NCBI RefSeq assembly: GCF_036324505.1
Contig: NC_086350.1
Coordinates: 12,880,032 to 12,944,031 of the forward strand
Reading direction: 5' to 3'
Source: Eleginops maclovinus
Lineage: Eukaryota > Chordata > Actinopteri > Perciformes > Eleginopidae
Length of the DNA: 64,000 nucleotides
In this document: in pieces, positions 1 through 13,300 of the stretch
How the letters are laid out: the number at the start of each line of letters is the position of its first letter
Numbering within the stretch: position 1 is the first letter of the stretch
The notes under the pieces: generated by a model
What the model was told of the DNA's origin: nothing
Databases searched by the model: none
What the model saw: only the letters and a program-made list of their open reading frames with translations
Position numbers and translations under genes: made by a program

Positions 1-2086
1 ACTGGGGTGGCAACTTGTAATCAGGGGCAATTATAAAGGCCTCTTGGCCAGAAATCACCTAATCCTGTTGTGGGAGTGGGAGCCAAATGTAATTATGGCA
101 CTCTGGTACACTGACCCTGCTTCTGGCGGAACTAAGTCCAGAAACCTACCAGAGCGATCCAAACCGCCAACTTTAGCTCAGTCCAGGGCAGACGACCAAA
201 GTACTCTCATTTAGTCGGAAAGAGAGAACCACCTGTTTCCTGCAGCTACTGCTCCTTTATTCCCCTGACATGGAGCTAATCAGGGCTCTGCATAATGTGA
301 TATCGTGTATATGTGGCATGGATGGAAACTTATGTGGGTAAAAAAAAATCAAGTTTGATATTGTTTTTGGGAACATAAATCTATTTTTGCCCTTTCATTG
401 GAGATGTTTTGTTTTTCAGCTTCTCAAATTACACACATACATTTACAGAGACATTTCAAACAAAACCAATTCATTTTAATCAATACAGCGAGTCTTTCAA
501 GGTTTCAAGGTTTCAAGGTCTTGCTAGTATAAGAGCTTTTGTGTAGAATTCAACTTTGGCGATCTTTGACATGCTAATTTAGTCTGATTGCTAACTGTCT
601 TGACAGCGCTGACCTTAGAAAGAATGGAGAATGAGGGACCCTGAAATTCATTAGTGAGACAGAAGTCAAATACCCAAGTTCATCGCATAAAAATGTTTGT
701 TTGAAAGAATTAGGCTGGTGATATTCTGTATTTTCTTACTGCAGACATCCCCACCTCCCAGGAAACCAATAAACCCAACAAATTCAATGATCCCACTAAC
801 AAGCAGCCAAAGCTATGGCTTATTCATGTATACCATAAACCTCCTTTATGATCTAAAAACCATATACGGTCTATGGTGGAAACCTGTGAGATTGAGGGCA
901 TGTTTCTTAGTTATCAATTAACAGTCCCTAATAAAGGCATCTGTTTTAACTACTGTTTAAAAAACGTTTGTTAAAACTACAGCGTCCAGTTCTTTTTGAG
1001 GATTAAGTATTTTCTTTCCAAATGTAAGAGTGTATATCCACAACCTGTTTTAAAAAATGTTCATCTTCAGCAGTAACAAATGACCTGAGGGTCACAGACA
1101 TGCTCACAAAAACTGTTGGTTTGCGATGCGTTGATGATAAGCAACATAAAGACTATCCACAGCTTATTCTGACAGATGCTGTATATACACTTTTATATGA
1201 GAGTAGCAAATACCTGCAGAATAAATTAATTTTGAGTTCCCAGATGAATGCCCACGTATTCCCTCATTTCACATTTTGACATCATCCCTTGTACCTACAT
1301 ATATTTATTAGTAATCGGTCATGGTGATGTGAAGAAATATATTGTATTTAATAAAGATATTTGCCATAAGCATGGTGACACATAGAAGAAGTTGGACTCC
1401 AGTTCTCAATGTAAACACAGGGAACACATGTACACAACGAACATAAACACACAAACAAAAGTCCTGCAACAAGCATACTTAAATATAAAGCTCCTATACA
1501 TGCAAACCCTTACATTACTAGAAAAAGAAATAAAGCAAGGGTGCATTGAGGTAAGTCTCTAGTCTGTGGAGCAGCTGCTCATCAATATGCGAGTCAGCCT
1601 GCAAAGATTAAGTCTTAAAGTCACATGGCCAACCCCATTCCCAACGTCTAACTTTAGCAATAGATTGATCACTCAACGTAATGAGCTCTGACCATCAGTA
1701 ATGACTGCGGCTTTTACTTCCTCACTGACTTCCTCCCATTGACGGAGGGTTCCTTTTTACTCACAAGAGAGAGACACCAAACTTTGAATTCAAAGCACAT
1801 TTCTTTACCACCACATTGAGGTTTAATACTTATACATTTTCTTTTTTACATCAGTGCGTCAGTTTATCATCAATGTTCCTGTGTCAGAAGCGCGTTCAAG
1901 CACTTCATTTTTTATGTTATTGACCAAAGAAGCCTCATGATTATTTAATGTTTTAGGGAAAATGTACTTTTCTCTTATTCCTCTCAGGTGCAATTAAAGG
2001 GATCAGGATCAGTTTAGAGCAGCAACAGGAGTACTGTGTCAGATTAGATTAGAACTAACTCCTACATCACACTGAACACCATTTAT
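1..2086. other. noncoding DNA, no gene seen
   Basis: No ORF here resembles a known protein and no RNA gene is visible. A small tandem array of an 8-bp unit (TTTCAAGG, about three copies) lies near 496-521. The first 300 bases are less AT-rich and lack simple repeats, so they could be a conserved noncoding element, but that cannot be judged from one sequence. Confidence 0.6.
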
Positions 2087-2181
2087 TTAAAGTGGACCTT
2101 CCACTAAACTAGTTTTTCCCTGTTGTTTTTGACATTAGATAGGTCAATATGAGTTTGTGAACTATGGTAGGTTTGAAAACT

Positions 2182-2236
2182 ATAGAGCTCCTGCGGTCAC
2201 GTGACTTTTGGTTGGGAGCCACCATTTTGGCAGTCA
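2182..2236 (+). repeat. left arm of inverted subterminal repeat with CACGTG box
   Basis: Three blocks occur in the same order as in the reverse complement of 3208-3283: ATAGAGCTCCTGC (2182-2194), GGTCACGTGAC (2195-2205) and CCATTTTGGCAGTCA (2222-2236). The last block ends two bases before the proposed start codon of the + strand gene. GTCACGTGAC is a perfect palindromic E-box of the USF/Myc type, so the arm plausibly holds the promoter of that gene. Confidence 0.7.
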
Positions 2237-2238
2237 AC

Positions 2239-2586
2239 ATGACCACCGGTGCCAGTGTTTTCTTACCGAGCGAGTATACTTCTCATTTTAATTCAAGTGA
2301 AATTCGGCTTTATAGTACAAAATTAGAGAGATTAAATATAAGCGACCCATATAATTCACCCGGTGTGCTTTTCAAGAGCATAACCTCCTGCTCTGAAGAC
2401 GATGTACCCGACTTGCGCTACGCAGACATCCACAGCTATCTTGTAAGCTTTCCATCAGTGTACTCAGGAGACTCCCTCAGAGCGTACAAAAGCTTGGAGG
2501 CTTACAAATGGTGTCAGTCTGGCTTCGTAAACAACATTCAACTGTGGAGTCTTACATCCAAAAACTTCGGCATCATCACTGCAAGG
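2239..2586 (+). pseudogene. first exon of a SWIM/YqaJ-type transposon accessory gene (partial)
   Basis: An open stretch of 116 codons runs from an ATG at 2239 to a strong donor (AGG then GTAAGT at 2587). The frame is open further upstream to an ATG at 2164, but 2239 is preferred because it follows the promoter-like arm directly. The part with residues DIHSYLVSFPSVYSGDSLRA and then KSLEAYKW resembles the N-terminal region of multicopy fish/cnidarian proteins that carry a SWIM zinc finger and a YqaJ nuclease-like domain. This is recognition from memory and was not searched. The SWIM and YqaJ exons are missing: the next sequence is a short intron-like piece and then the oppositely oriented THAP exon. 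If transcribed, it would read into that gene antisense. It is most likely a broken transposon gene rather than a host gene. Confidence 0.55.
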
Positions 2587-2617
2587 GTAAGTATTAAATT
2601 ATTCCAGTTTGATAGGC

Positions 2618-2702
2618 AGTGTCACGTTAGCATTGTTTGTTTATTAGCTTGGCTAGCTACGGAAGTGTCACGTTAGCATGTTTTTTAGCTTGGATAGCTA
2701 CT
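2618..2702. repeat. two-copy direct repeat of about 40 bp
   Basis: AGTGTCACGTTAGCAT followed by TTAGCTTGGCTAGCTAC (2618-2660) recurs slightly shortened at 2664-2702 (AGTGTCACGTTAGCAT, then TTAGCTTGGATAGCTAC). It lies just past the + strand donor inside the transposon remnant. Confidence 0.75.
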
Positions 2703-2962
2703 GCAGTGCGAGAGATTATCACTCTTTCTCCCTACAAAATAAGAAGGAATATTTCAACACGGGTTTGTTTACCACTAGCTTGCTACAAGCTAACTTGCTA
2801 ACTGGCTAGGCTGCGCCAGAGCCACACTTGTTGAGTTAAAAAGGGACATCACAGTGTCCGTTAGCTATAATAACTGGGTGCTACTTCTTAAATTAAACTA
2901 ATTAAATTTAATTAAACTGACCAGAAACTTTTTGTAGCATTGTACTGTATTCCTTCACCCAC

Positions 2963-3167
2963 CTGATATGAAGTGATCACTGCATAAGCGAAAGCCAACG
3001 GCCGGGGGGTCCCATCTTTCAGTCTTTTTCTGAAGGCTCCTGGCTCTTTTAATCGCTCCAATCCACTTCTCCCTCCTCTCCGCGTCTTTAGGAATGCGAT
3101 AATACGATACACCTTTCTTTTTCCCACGCCTATTTGTGCAACCTGGTGCACAGCAGTTATCCACCAT
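2963..3167 (-). pseudogene. THAP-domain exon of a transposase-type gene (partial)
   Basis: Translation from the ATG at 3167 gives an almost complete THAP zinc-finger domain of 68 residues. It opens with MVDNCCAPGCTNRRG, has the SYYRIPKD segment and the conserved W of EKWIGAI, and closes with the C-x2-H pair in FRLCSDHF, so the C2CH zinc ligands are all present. The exon ends at 2963 with a good donor (CAG then GTGGGT) in phase 1. The frame is open upstream to an ATG at 3305, but THAP domains normally begin at or near the first methionine, so 3167 is chosen. THAP domains are sequence-specific DNA binders found in P-element, Kolobok and ISL2EU-type transposases and in host THAP proteins. No downstream transposase exon is seen before 2590. 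Inside a repeat, this is best read as a remnant; an intact small THAP protein spliced to distant exons cannot be excluded. Confidence 0.75.
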
Positions 3168-3207
3168 CCTTGACAGTCTGCCAGTGCCTGTCAATTTACT
3201 GCCGCGA

Positions 3208-3283
3208 TGACTGCCAAAATGGCTGCCCCTGTCGTATCTCGTCACGTGACCAGCATATATGACATCATCTGCAGGAGCTCTAT
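3208..3283 (-). repeat. right arm of inverted subterminal repeat with CACGTG box
   Basis: On the - strand the same three blocks appear: ATAGAGCTCCTGC (3283-3271), GGTCACGTGAC (3251-3241) and CCATTTTGGCAGTCA (3222-3208). Spacing between the first two blocks is wider than in the left arm (19 bases against none). The arm lies about 40 bases upstream of the THAP start codon at 3167 and mirrors the left arm. Confidence 0.7.
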
Positions 3284-4373
3284 GGAACTTGTCTGCTGTA
3301 TGCAATAGCCAATGAAAGAAAATAGGCGGAAGTGGGTCAATCTGAAGTCTCCGTCAGTGTTACGTAGCAAAGCTTAATTATTATTCATGGATATTAATTG
3401 TGGAGCTGTTGTGGGAGTTGAGCCGCCAGCATACTGCTTGCCTCGGCAAAGCAGCAAGCTAACGCTATCAACGCTACGCTACCAAGCTTTCAGGCTGTAT
3501 GCCCACTAACTTCACCTGAACTGTGCAGAAATAAGGCGATGTTTTTTCCTTCACAACACGTTAACCTCTTAAACCCAGACGCAGCAACCTGTAAGAAACA
3601 TCGTCTCAGGGCATGTTAACATTTAACAACCTATTTATGTGGCATACCCACTTAACGGGAAGAAACTCAGCTACCAGACCATATTAACCATTTTCACCAA
3701 AACGAAACATAATTCCAACACCAAGCGTCTAAATCAGCACTGAACAAAAACGAGCTAACGCTACATAGCACCGAGTGAGCTACGGCGATTGTTTTAGGCC
3801 TTCTACATGCTTTCTGCACAAACATATCATATGAAACCAAAGGTTTCACAGATTCCATTGGTATAAGTCTCACCACTGTATGAACAAACTCACTGAGCTA
3901 GCAGCCAAGAAAGAGCAAGAAAACTGCTTCACTACAGAGCCGTAGCTACAAACAGTCTTTGCTGTTTGTGATCAAAGGTTGTGTTCAAGGTCATACAAAC
4001 GCTGCTGAAGGTTATTCCGATGTCTGTCACTTTGAAATGATTACTGATAATCTATCATTATTTACTTGTAATAAACTGGTACAGCGCAACAAGCGATGCC
4101 ATTTTTTCAGGGGCGGGACATTTGACAAATCTAAGCGGTTGACCAATCACAACAGAGTCGCCAGCTAACCAATCAGAGCAGAGTGCGCTTTTGCAAAGGT
4201 CGGGGCATGGGCTCTTCAGAGCGTTTTCAGACGGAGTGAAAAGTGATCACTTATGTACAGGCAGTGTGAGGAATATAAAGCGCTTTTTCAACATTGAAGC
4301 ATGAAAACATGTCATGGTGGAGCAACAAAATACATATATGGACCTGAAAAGTAGCATAATAGGGGACCTTTAA

Positions 4374-7300
4374 TGCACCTTTGAATTAACAACGTCATTT
4401 ATTTAACACACCATTGATTTTTCCTCACAACTTGATCATTTGATGGGTTTCTTTGGGATTCCACCTGGACTGACCTCAAAACCCTGCAACAAGGCAACTG
4501 TGGTGTGTCACTCTCTTCTGTTTCTCGTATACTATCATGCAGATCGAAATTCCTGCTGCAAATAAAAATGGTTTCTGATGTTGTAATAGATTGTCACTGG
4601 AAATCGTTCCTGAGTGGCACTGAAGAGACCGTTCTTGTTACTTTAATTACAATCCTTCAACCACACTAGGCCTCGATACACCTGAAATAGAAAGGCTACT
4701 GGAAAAAATGAAAAAGTAATATTTATCTTGCAAGATTTGTCCATCCATTTCAATTTTCTTTTTATCAGGTGGATGTCATCTGTGACAGAATCTAACTGAG
4801 CCAAGCTGTGTGGAGCTACCCACTAATAAATGTAGTCTGTCAGTTTAAAACAATCCCCGGGTATTAAACGTCAGTCAAACTGTGATAATTTATTTGCCAT
4901 ATTCAACATCCCACTCATAGAATAGATGCACCCACCCACAATCCATTTACCTGTCCCATAGCCTGGCTCCTAAATGAAATAGAAATGGCAATCAATCATC
5001 ATGCTGCAGAGTGAAAGCCTCTGGGGACAGAGCAGAGTCTTTGAGGAGTGAAACGGATCCGGCAGTAAAGTACAGAGAGAAACCATCAGCCAGGCAATTC
5101 AGTTTTAGCTGTTCGTTGTGCAATCAGACTGATTTATTTAATCAGATGTGAGCAAGGCACATTCTACAGCATTTGCATTGATTTTCTTTAAGCCATAGAG
5201 AGGATTTTAAATTAGTTTTTTTTAACTCTTTAACTGACTGTGGTCACATCTCGTATTTGGAAAAAGAAAACATGAAAGGAAATGTTCGCAGTAGGACAAA
5301 TAAACACGTTTGAACACAAGATGTTATAACATTTTCTTTAAACATGTGAAAAAGGAATGTAATGGGCCACATCAACCTCAACCGAGCATTGTCAAACAAT
5401 TGCTTATTTAACCAAATTTCAGATATAGAGCAACATTAGAATTAGTTATTTCTGGCCACCTGACAAATGCAAGTCCAATATGGACTCTCCGTTATCTCCT
5501 ATAGAGGCAAACAACTGGCAGCCAAATGCTGTACAGTGTTATGGCTAGTTGCTACTGCTCTTGGTCTGTCCTTTGTTGTTACAGTTTTCGCCGAAAACAT
5601 CTGCGGAACAACCCAAATGAGAGCAAAAACAGTGATAAATGCTACAGATAAAAAACAAAACAATGATCTGAAAGAGATTAATACTTCAATACTTGAATAG
5701 AAAATCATTTACCTTCTTAATGATTACTGTGTAATTGACCTTTGCTATGAGAAGTTTGAATGTTTTAATATAGTTACATTTTATTATCCATTCAAAAACT
5801 TGAGTGTATATCCTTAAGGCGAGTTTATCAAAGCGGGTCTAGACGGAAAATTAGACAACACAGCTCACAGTGTGACACAACAAAGAGTTAAACCTCTCTT
5901 TCAGATTGCAGCATCTCCTGTTTCCAGCTAAGGTCTTTGAGGGGTAAAATAATGAGGGATGAAGATGCAACGGATGCATCTAGCATTACAGAGAAGTGCT
6001 CCCCTGAGCGGGCAGGGCAAGAGAGGGACATGTACAAGTGCAGGCAGAGGGCAAACTGCCTCTGAACTCACACATACATATGACTGCAGGAAAACCTGAT
6101 GGAGCATCTTAATACTGCTTCAAGTTCATACTAGAGATACAAATACATCATATCTAGAATTTCCTTAATTGAAACGATCATGTAGTAATTTAATTACCAA
6201 CTTCCATCTGAGGACGAGTCATTGTTTGCACCACTGTTCAGAGAAAAGTCACCTCGATTTCGTATCACAAACACAATGCCGTGTGAAGCAGTACTGTAGT
6301 GTACTAGAGTCTGTTTTGTATGTGACTTCCTTTACAATAATCAGGTGTACTAATATCATTACACCTTGGGGAAATCAGATGCTTTTTGTTCTCGCTTTCT
6401 CTGTAAGAGGATTTTCGAATAAACTCGGAAAGGGAACGTGGAGGTTATCAGATGACTGCAGTGATTCTCCTGCGAGAATTTCCAGTCAACTGACTCCTAA
6501 TGAGTTTTCTGCAAAAACAATTAGATATCAGCCATGCAAGACGTAAGAAACTGGGCATCATGCCACATTGATTCTGTGCAACAATTCGCAGTCATTACAT
6601 TTCTGATAAATGTCATTCTTTTGTTACGCAGGCAAATAATGAGACAGTTTATCGGATATTAGGGTGGCATTTTGTATCCCTGACACGGAGGACGTTAAAG
6701 TGTTCAGTTAATGGCCACCCTTTATCAATCAAAGCACCATACTGTATCAGTTTGATGCTGAAATGTTTTATGTTAGAAGCATATGTGGTTTTTCACATGC
6801 CAACATCCCCTGGTACTTTTATCTTTTCTTTGTTCCTCCTGTTTGTTTTGTCTTTGTTGCTCCTCTGAGGCTCTATTAAAGCTGATATCACTCAGAATGG
6901 TGTTTATGGCTCCCTTGCTGTTTAAATCAGCCACCGTGAGAAGCTAAAAGGCTCATAGGAATATTTGTACTGCTTGACATGTTTGCGTCTAAAAGCGACA
7001 ACAAATTCACCCAAGGAGTAGCATTTGTGACTGGCAGCATTTATGCAGTTACTGTACCACCATGGAGGTTCATCCTGATGTGTTTCCTGAAATCATTCAT
7101 TAAAGAGAAACTGCAATTCAGCAGAGAATGTACAAATAACATAAAAATATATGGATTGTCTAGCTGCGGTGTGTTTGAAGGTCAGGTCTTTTCCTTTATT
7201 GCGGTAGTACAAAGGATGCTATCTTAGTGAAGACTTTGTCACTCTGAGCAAAATCAATATTCTATGACATTTGTAGTGAGGTGCAGGGCAGCAGGGGTGA

Positions 7301-10300
7301 GGCTGGAGCCGAGTGTATACAAAGGATGGGCTTTGGAGAGGGCTGACAGGCCCCGGTGTGACCATTAGCTTTGTGAGACACCCTGCAGGGCTCGAGGAGA
7401 GGAAGGTTGGCGAAGCACTGCAGGCTTTTTATTTGAGAAACTCGCCAGGAGACCCAGATGAATAACTCGGCGAGGGAGCAGAGGATAATGGTAGGTTTCA
7501 GTTAATGCAGAATTCAACAGGCGTAGACAAAACACGGCTTAGTGATGCATTTGAATTGAGGGCAAATGACCATATTTTCCACACCACACTCCCCTGGCTC
7601 ACATCTACACGAGATGATCTGCTGTCAGATGTACGTGTTGTTTGTGCTGTTATATAAGCACAGAGGGTAATGAATTCATGCTTTGTTTTGACTCCATCAG
7701 TCACTGAAACAATGTGACACAATTAATGACGCCAATACAGCACATTTCACAGTGATGGCAAAACAAGTTCAATAGAGCTAAGAAAGAAAAAACATCTATA
7801 AATGCAATTTGAAGTTGATTGTTTTGACTTTTTGGTCAAATAATGGATTTTTTTGCTTTGTTTGTGCTACAATAGGGGCCAAGCTTTTGTACTTTTTTTT
7901 CTTCTCCCAGACAAGTATTGACGCGTTCACATTTAAAATTCATTTAGGGACAATGAATCTGTGATGAGTGTAGCAACAATAGACACAACTGCTGTTTCCT
8001 GCAATTAAATCTACATAATTAGATGGTGTACCGTGAATAACATGACGAATAACAGTATTTTTTAAGAAGGTGAACAGTTATACAATTTAAAATCGTATAA
8101 TATGTTATATAACCTAAGATTTGCATTTTGAAGAAAGGTTAGTTTCATGACGTACAATGATGATGATGCAACAATGCGATATTTGGAAAAGTCTTTGTTC
8201 TCAGTGAGTCTGATTCTCCCTCAGAAAAGGACATTTTCTCTTCATACCTGCTGTGTGTAATTCAAGAGAGGGAGAAAAGCGAGGTTGATTCATGGATCAG
8301 AATATTGATTTCAGCTGAACGAGGTTTCATCATAGTTATCATGCACGACGTGTTTCTGTGAGCCGGTCTACTGAGGAGACGACTGTCGCCTCCTCAGGGA
8401 CCGGCCCCCTAACAGGTACTATGAAATAATGAGGGATCGAGCCGCTGGATCAATAATTGAACAGTTTTTTTCACATGTGCTGTCGTCGTCTGACTGCAAA
8501 ATGTTCCTGTATTAACATGTTGCAGTGATGCTGCTGTCAGTTTGTTCCTCCTACTGTTAACCTGACCCCAGGGCAGCCGCAGGGCAGCAACACATGGGAT
8601 GACTACATTTCCATCTAATGCAGTCTACACACCTATAAATGACTGTGTCACCTATAGTCACCTATAAACCCATGCTGGTTCAGGTCTATTTCCCAACACT
8701 TGCACAAAGATTAAATCCAAACTGATATTTTGTATCACTTTGTTTTCAAATGGATCCAATTCTTTGTGTGCAAGACTGTTGAGGCTACAATATTTCACTC
8801 TCACCAGTGAAACCCAGGAGATAATCAATAAGACATGCCAAACAATAGAACACAATGATTTGAGTTTAATACCCTTGGCTCGAGAATCACTAATGTTCCT
8901 GTTGCAGAAAATCGATATCCTCCACTCCGTAGCGGCTCTAACTGAAACGCGGAGGAATGAAAGTACATCAAACACATGCAGCGCTAACAGTGTGCTGCAC
9001 AGCATGACATCAGTATGCTACACACACTGTGTCATTTAGTGTCTGTCGGGTAGTCATGCTGTGAAAACAGAAAACAACACCCTGAACAAAGAATCTATAG
9101 TATGTTGCTACAGTATGGCACTTCATTCAGTTTACTTTAGTGAGCAGTACATTTGTGTTGCAGTTTGACCAAACAACAAACTAGAGACATGTGTTCCTTT
9201 CGCTCCCAACAATTCAAGTCGTGACTTAAACAACATCTGCAATTTAAGCATTAATTGAGTTTCAATGGAGCTATTTGTACACCCATCTATGGTATGCTTA
9301 TACAAACACTCTCATACATTTGTTCATGTATTAGACTGCATACACAGTCATGAACCACACATACATATATACATTAACACAATCTGTTTTACTTGTATGT
9401 GTATGTATGTTGTTATTAGTCATGCTAGTGGTGTAACTCTATTGATGTTGATTGGTTAGTGCATTACTTTGGTGCAGACTGCTATGTCTCGAAAACTTGG
9501 ATGGATTCTTGATGACTTGAATGACTTTTTATCTAGTGACATCAGCAGGCTCAAAAGTAGTGGATGAAAATGAGTGCACACTTTGTACAGATATTCATGT
9601 TTCCCAGAAGATCCTGATTCCTGATTACTTTCATGGTCACTTCTGAGTTTGACATTTTATATTTTGCCAAAAATGTCAAAAGGTATAGATGGTTTTTGAA
9701 AAGAATGTTATAAATAATGACATTTTGACATCTTTATGTTAGCTAATGATCAACTATCATACATCTTTAAACTATACCATTTGCTGGTACATATTAGAAT
9801 TGCCATTGTGATCATGTTTTGCATGATGACATTAGCTTAAACCACTGCTGTGCCAAAGAACAGCTTTATAGATCTAGCAGCATGTGTGTAGACTCTTGTT
9901 GTACTAAATCTTATTCTCAGCTTGTTTGTGTTGTTGTTTCAACCTTAATTTAACAGTTTAAAGAGGATTGACTAGCTTAAACTAGATTACTAAATTGCAT
10001 CTATTGCATTACTTTAGGCCCTGTTGAAATACTTATATTTACTATCTCTGTTTGGAAGGATTTCGGCATTCACAAAACCATTTTCAGAGGCTTCAATGTT
10101 TGCATTGTTAATTCTCCATCAACTGGTTTATTTACATTATTAATGCCATGGAGATAGTAACTGTATGTTGGCTGACAGTCAGAGGCTGCTCTGTGACTTG
10201 TCAGAATTTGGGCTACATTTCATATTCTCTCAGATGAAAACACTCAGTACCACACTGTAGCCAAGCACACTGGCAGAGTTAAGACAAACTTGTGGAAAAG

Positions 10301-13300
10301 GTTTTCTCGGAGAGTTAAGTGTAGAGGCCAACGTGTAATTAATTAACCATGTCCCAGAGGCAGAAAATGACAGCCACATTTTAGGGCTTCTATTACAGGG
10401 TGTTGAGTTGCAGGCCTCAGGGGGGGCTGCCACATCTCAGGAATCTCTCCCCCCAAAATCAGATACATGATAAATATTCAATGACACATGGGCTTATGGG
10501 TAACAACGAGCTCCGTTTCCCTGAACTTGATGGAAGAGGGGCTTGACGGAGCAACGTAATACAGATCCTCAAACCAAAGCACAAGTCTGCATCAACACCC
10601 CCTCGGGATTCACCCTCTGATCTCCAAAACCGTAGACGCCAGTGTCAGTAAACGATCCCTGCAGCACACTCCTCTCCTTACAGGTAAAAGCACGCTGCAG
10701 GACCAACCCAAATTCACAAAGAGAGAGGGAAGTGTGATGATATGTAAGCATATTTAATGTTAAAAACACTTTCATGCTCTGGTATCATCGACTATAACCT
10801 TTGTTTGTCGGTCTCCTGTGCCTCAGAGGGTTAACGCTCGCTGTGTTTGCTTTTGCAGTTACTGAAGTCACTCTCTGACAGCCTGATCAATAGAGCAGAT
10901 TACTTCACACTGTCAGCTATCACCTTTCTCTCAGAGTAGGGTAAATGAGCTCAGCGCACCAGCGATGGACAGTGCAGGCTGTTTGCGTGAAACCTTATAG
11001 ATGATGTTTTTGGCAAATAAATCATTGTAAACCTTTAAGGCATAACAAAACAAAACATCCAATTAAATGTAAATAACCTCCTTCAATACACCTTGGCATA
11101 ATCAGAGGTGTTTGCTGTGAAGACGGTTAGCTGTAAATCATTGCCTCACATCAGCATATTGAACAAAGAGTTATGGTAATGAGGCTTCTCAGCCTGTGAC
11201 CTTAATTAAGTCATCAGACTCGGCTACTTGACCAGCGGTCAGGATGCTCTGTCACACTGTCCTGCAGCTCTAACAGGAAGAAAACCAGCTTTTACTGGAG
11301 GAGATCACACAGCTCTGTGTCTTTACAGGACAGAATATGAATGCACACTGGATTTCAGTTACTGTGTCCAAGAAATTATGTTTCTATTCTTTTAGTTTAT
11401 TGGGACAAATGCGTCAATGTTTTTCACTGGCCATGTTTTCAACCGTCTTGACCAAGAGATCCAAAGTACAAATATCTTAGCTGATTTGAATCATTTTATT
11501 CCATTCACTCAAAAGATGAAACTTCTTTACTCTAAGCAAAGCAACCACATTATTGTTCAAATGCCTTTCTGATCAGTAAGTAAAACGCATCACGGTTCTT
11601 TTGGTCTCAACAGTTGTTGCTGTTTCCTCAAGTCACATTCAGTTCAGTTAACCACACATAAACAAGCACTGTCTATAATATGTTAAAGCTCAGCAGCCAT
11701 TTTGTTTTACAGTCATTGCATCATAGCTGTTTATTTGTCTTTTAGTCTTTTATCTTTAAGCTTGCAATAAGCAAAGCTAAGCTGACAATGGTGCTTTTAG
11801 CCGTGAGGTTAGGTTCAGGCAAGAATAACAACAAGTAGCCTACTGTTCCTAAATTATAAACCAAAACAACAATCGTGTGAATGCCTGAACATAACCATAG
11901 ACTTGTTGATCAGCGTGTGTAAGTGTACTTTGTTGGGAAAATGTGTTGCCATTGAGCATATTGCAGAAATGTCCAGTTTTGAGACTTTTGCAAATACATT
12001 GATGGGTAAATTGCATCAATAAAAACAGGAATTGGGCCAGTTTTCCATTTTCCCTGAAAACAATTACTGTTGCAAATCAGAAGTACACAAACACAATTTC
12101 AAGGAGACAGATTTTAGACATAAAATGTATAAAAGTATGAAATTATGAATTCAGCACTAATCTGATTATTCAACTCCAAGCAGCGTTGGAGCATTATATA
12201 TAAATGAAAAGGGTTATTCATATCAGTGCTGCTGCATAGTCTCATGCACAGGTAGTGTGTTGATTGCTCAGTGTTGTTTTACCCGCTGACAGCAAAATTA
12301 GCATTTGCTGGCGGCTCAGCTTCATGACGCACAAACTCAATTTAGTTTTCAATCTTCCAGAGACTGATTGCTGAAACAAAGCAGAAGAGATATGATGAAG
12401 GGAAACCGCATTTGTAATGACTCTGCATAGTCTTGAAAGTCAATTAGTGCCGTATGATTCGATTGGCCACCAGGGCTCAGGGATTCGTGGGTAGACGACA
12501 TTGACTCTCAACCAAAAGGTTCAGACATTAAAACTCAGCGGACACACTGCTGCTCACACATTAAGAGACCTGGTACTTATACAACATGCCCTAATCCTAT
12601 TAAAATAGATCGCCTACATACTGTATAACACCAAGTCAATAGAGATACATGTAATCTCATTGGCTCTGAAAAAGAAGGATTGCCCTAAAGATACTTAAGG
12701 TGGTATTAATTTCAGTCTATTGATGGGGCCCAGGGAAGGCAATGAGGCTGATACTGTGTCTCTGGTGGGACATTTGAAAGAGGGAAACGGATCACATGAA
12801 TACTTCATGGGCTTTGGGTGCATATTCCCACACATCTACAACCTGTTCGTCCAGCTGGAGAAGCATGTGTTTAGTCACAAGAGCGCAGAGCTGTTTACAA
12901 AATCTGATTTGTTAAAAAAAAGAATCGCACTGTGCTTCAAAGTGTTCCTGCTTTTAAAAAATGATCACATCTGACACGGTAACACACCATTAAAACCTGC
13001 AGCTACATTGACAAATCTACAGGCTATCTCCATGGTAACAGGTGACTGTACAGTAAACTGGTTACAAATAGTCACGCAAAGGTCTGACTGATTAACAATA
13101 ACTGAACTGTAGATATTAAATACTAAAAAAGTGGGAATTTAAAGCACCACACACTGATATGAATCACTCATATTTACACTACAGCCAATTAAAGAGCAGA
13201 GGACATCACACAAACCATCACACTTCTGACTTTACATCATTACAGTCAAAAATAAACTCATTCACACATCATTATAGTGAGAAATAAACTCACTCAGTTT

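Larger units (their letters stand above)
2087..4373. mobile_element. TTAA-bordered composite DNA-transposon remnant (THAP + SWIM/YqaJ type, ISL2EU/IS4EU-like)
   Basis: The segment is bounded by TTAA at 2087-2090 and 4370-4373. It contains two convergent partial genes: a + strand exon (2239-2586) resembling the N-terminus of the SWIM/YqaJ accessory proteins of fish and cnidarian transposons, and a - strand THAP-domain exon (3167-2963). A transposase preceded by a THAP domain plus a YqaJ-nuclease partner is, as I recall, the ISL2EU (IS4EU) organisation. The catalytic exons of both genes are absent, so this is a truncated or non-autonomous copy. The right part (about 3400-4373) ends in AAGGTCCCCTATTATGC when read from the right end, a familiar start of fish TTAA-flanked MITEs. 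The left end (AGTGGACCTTCC) does not match it well. The block may therefore be two nested elements, and the outer borders are less certain than the two gene remnants. Confidence 0.6.

Noticed and set aside
5467..5708. Opposed ORFs of 77 and 69 codons
   Set aside because: Both are short, overlap on opposite strands and have no recognisable motif.
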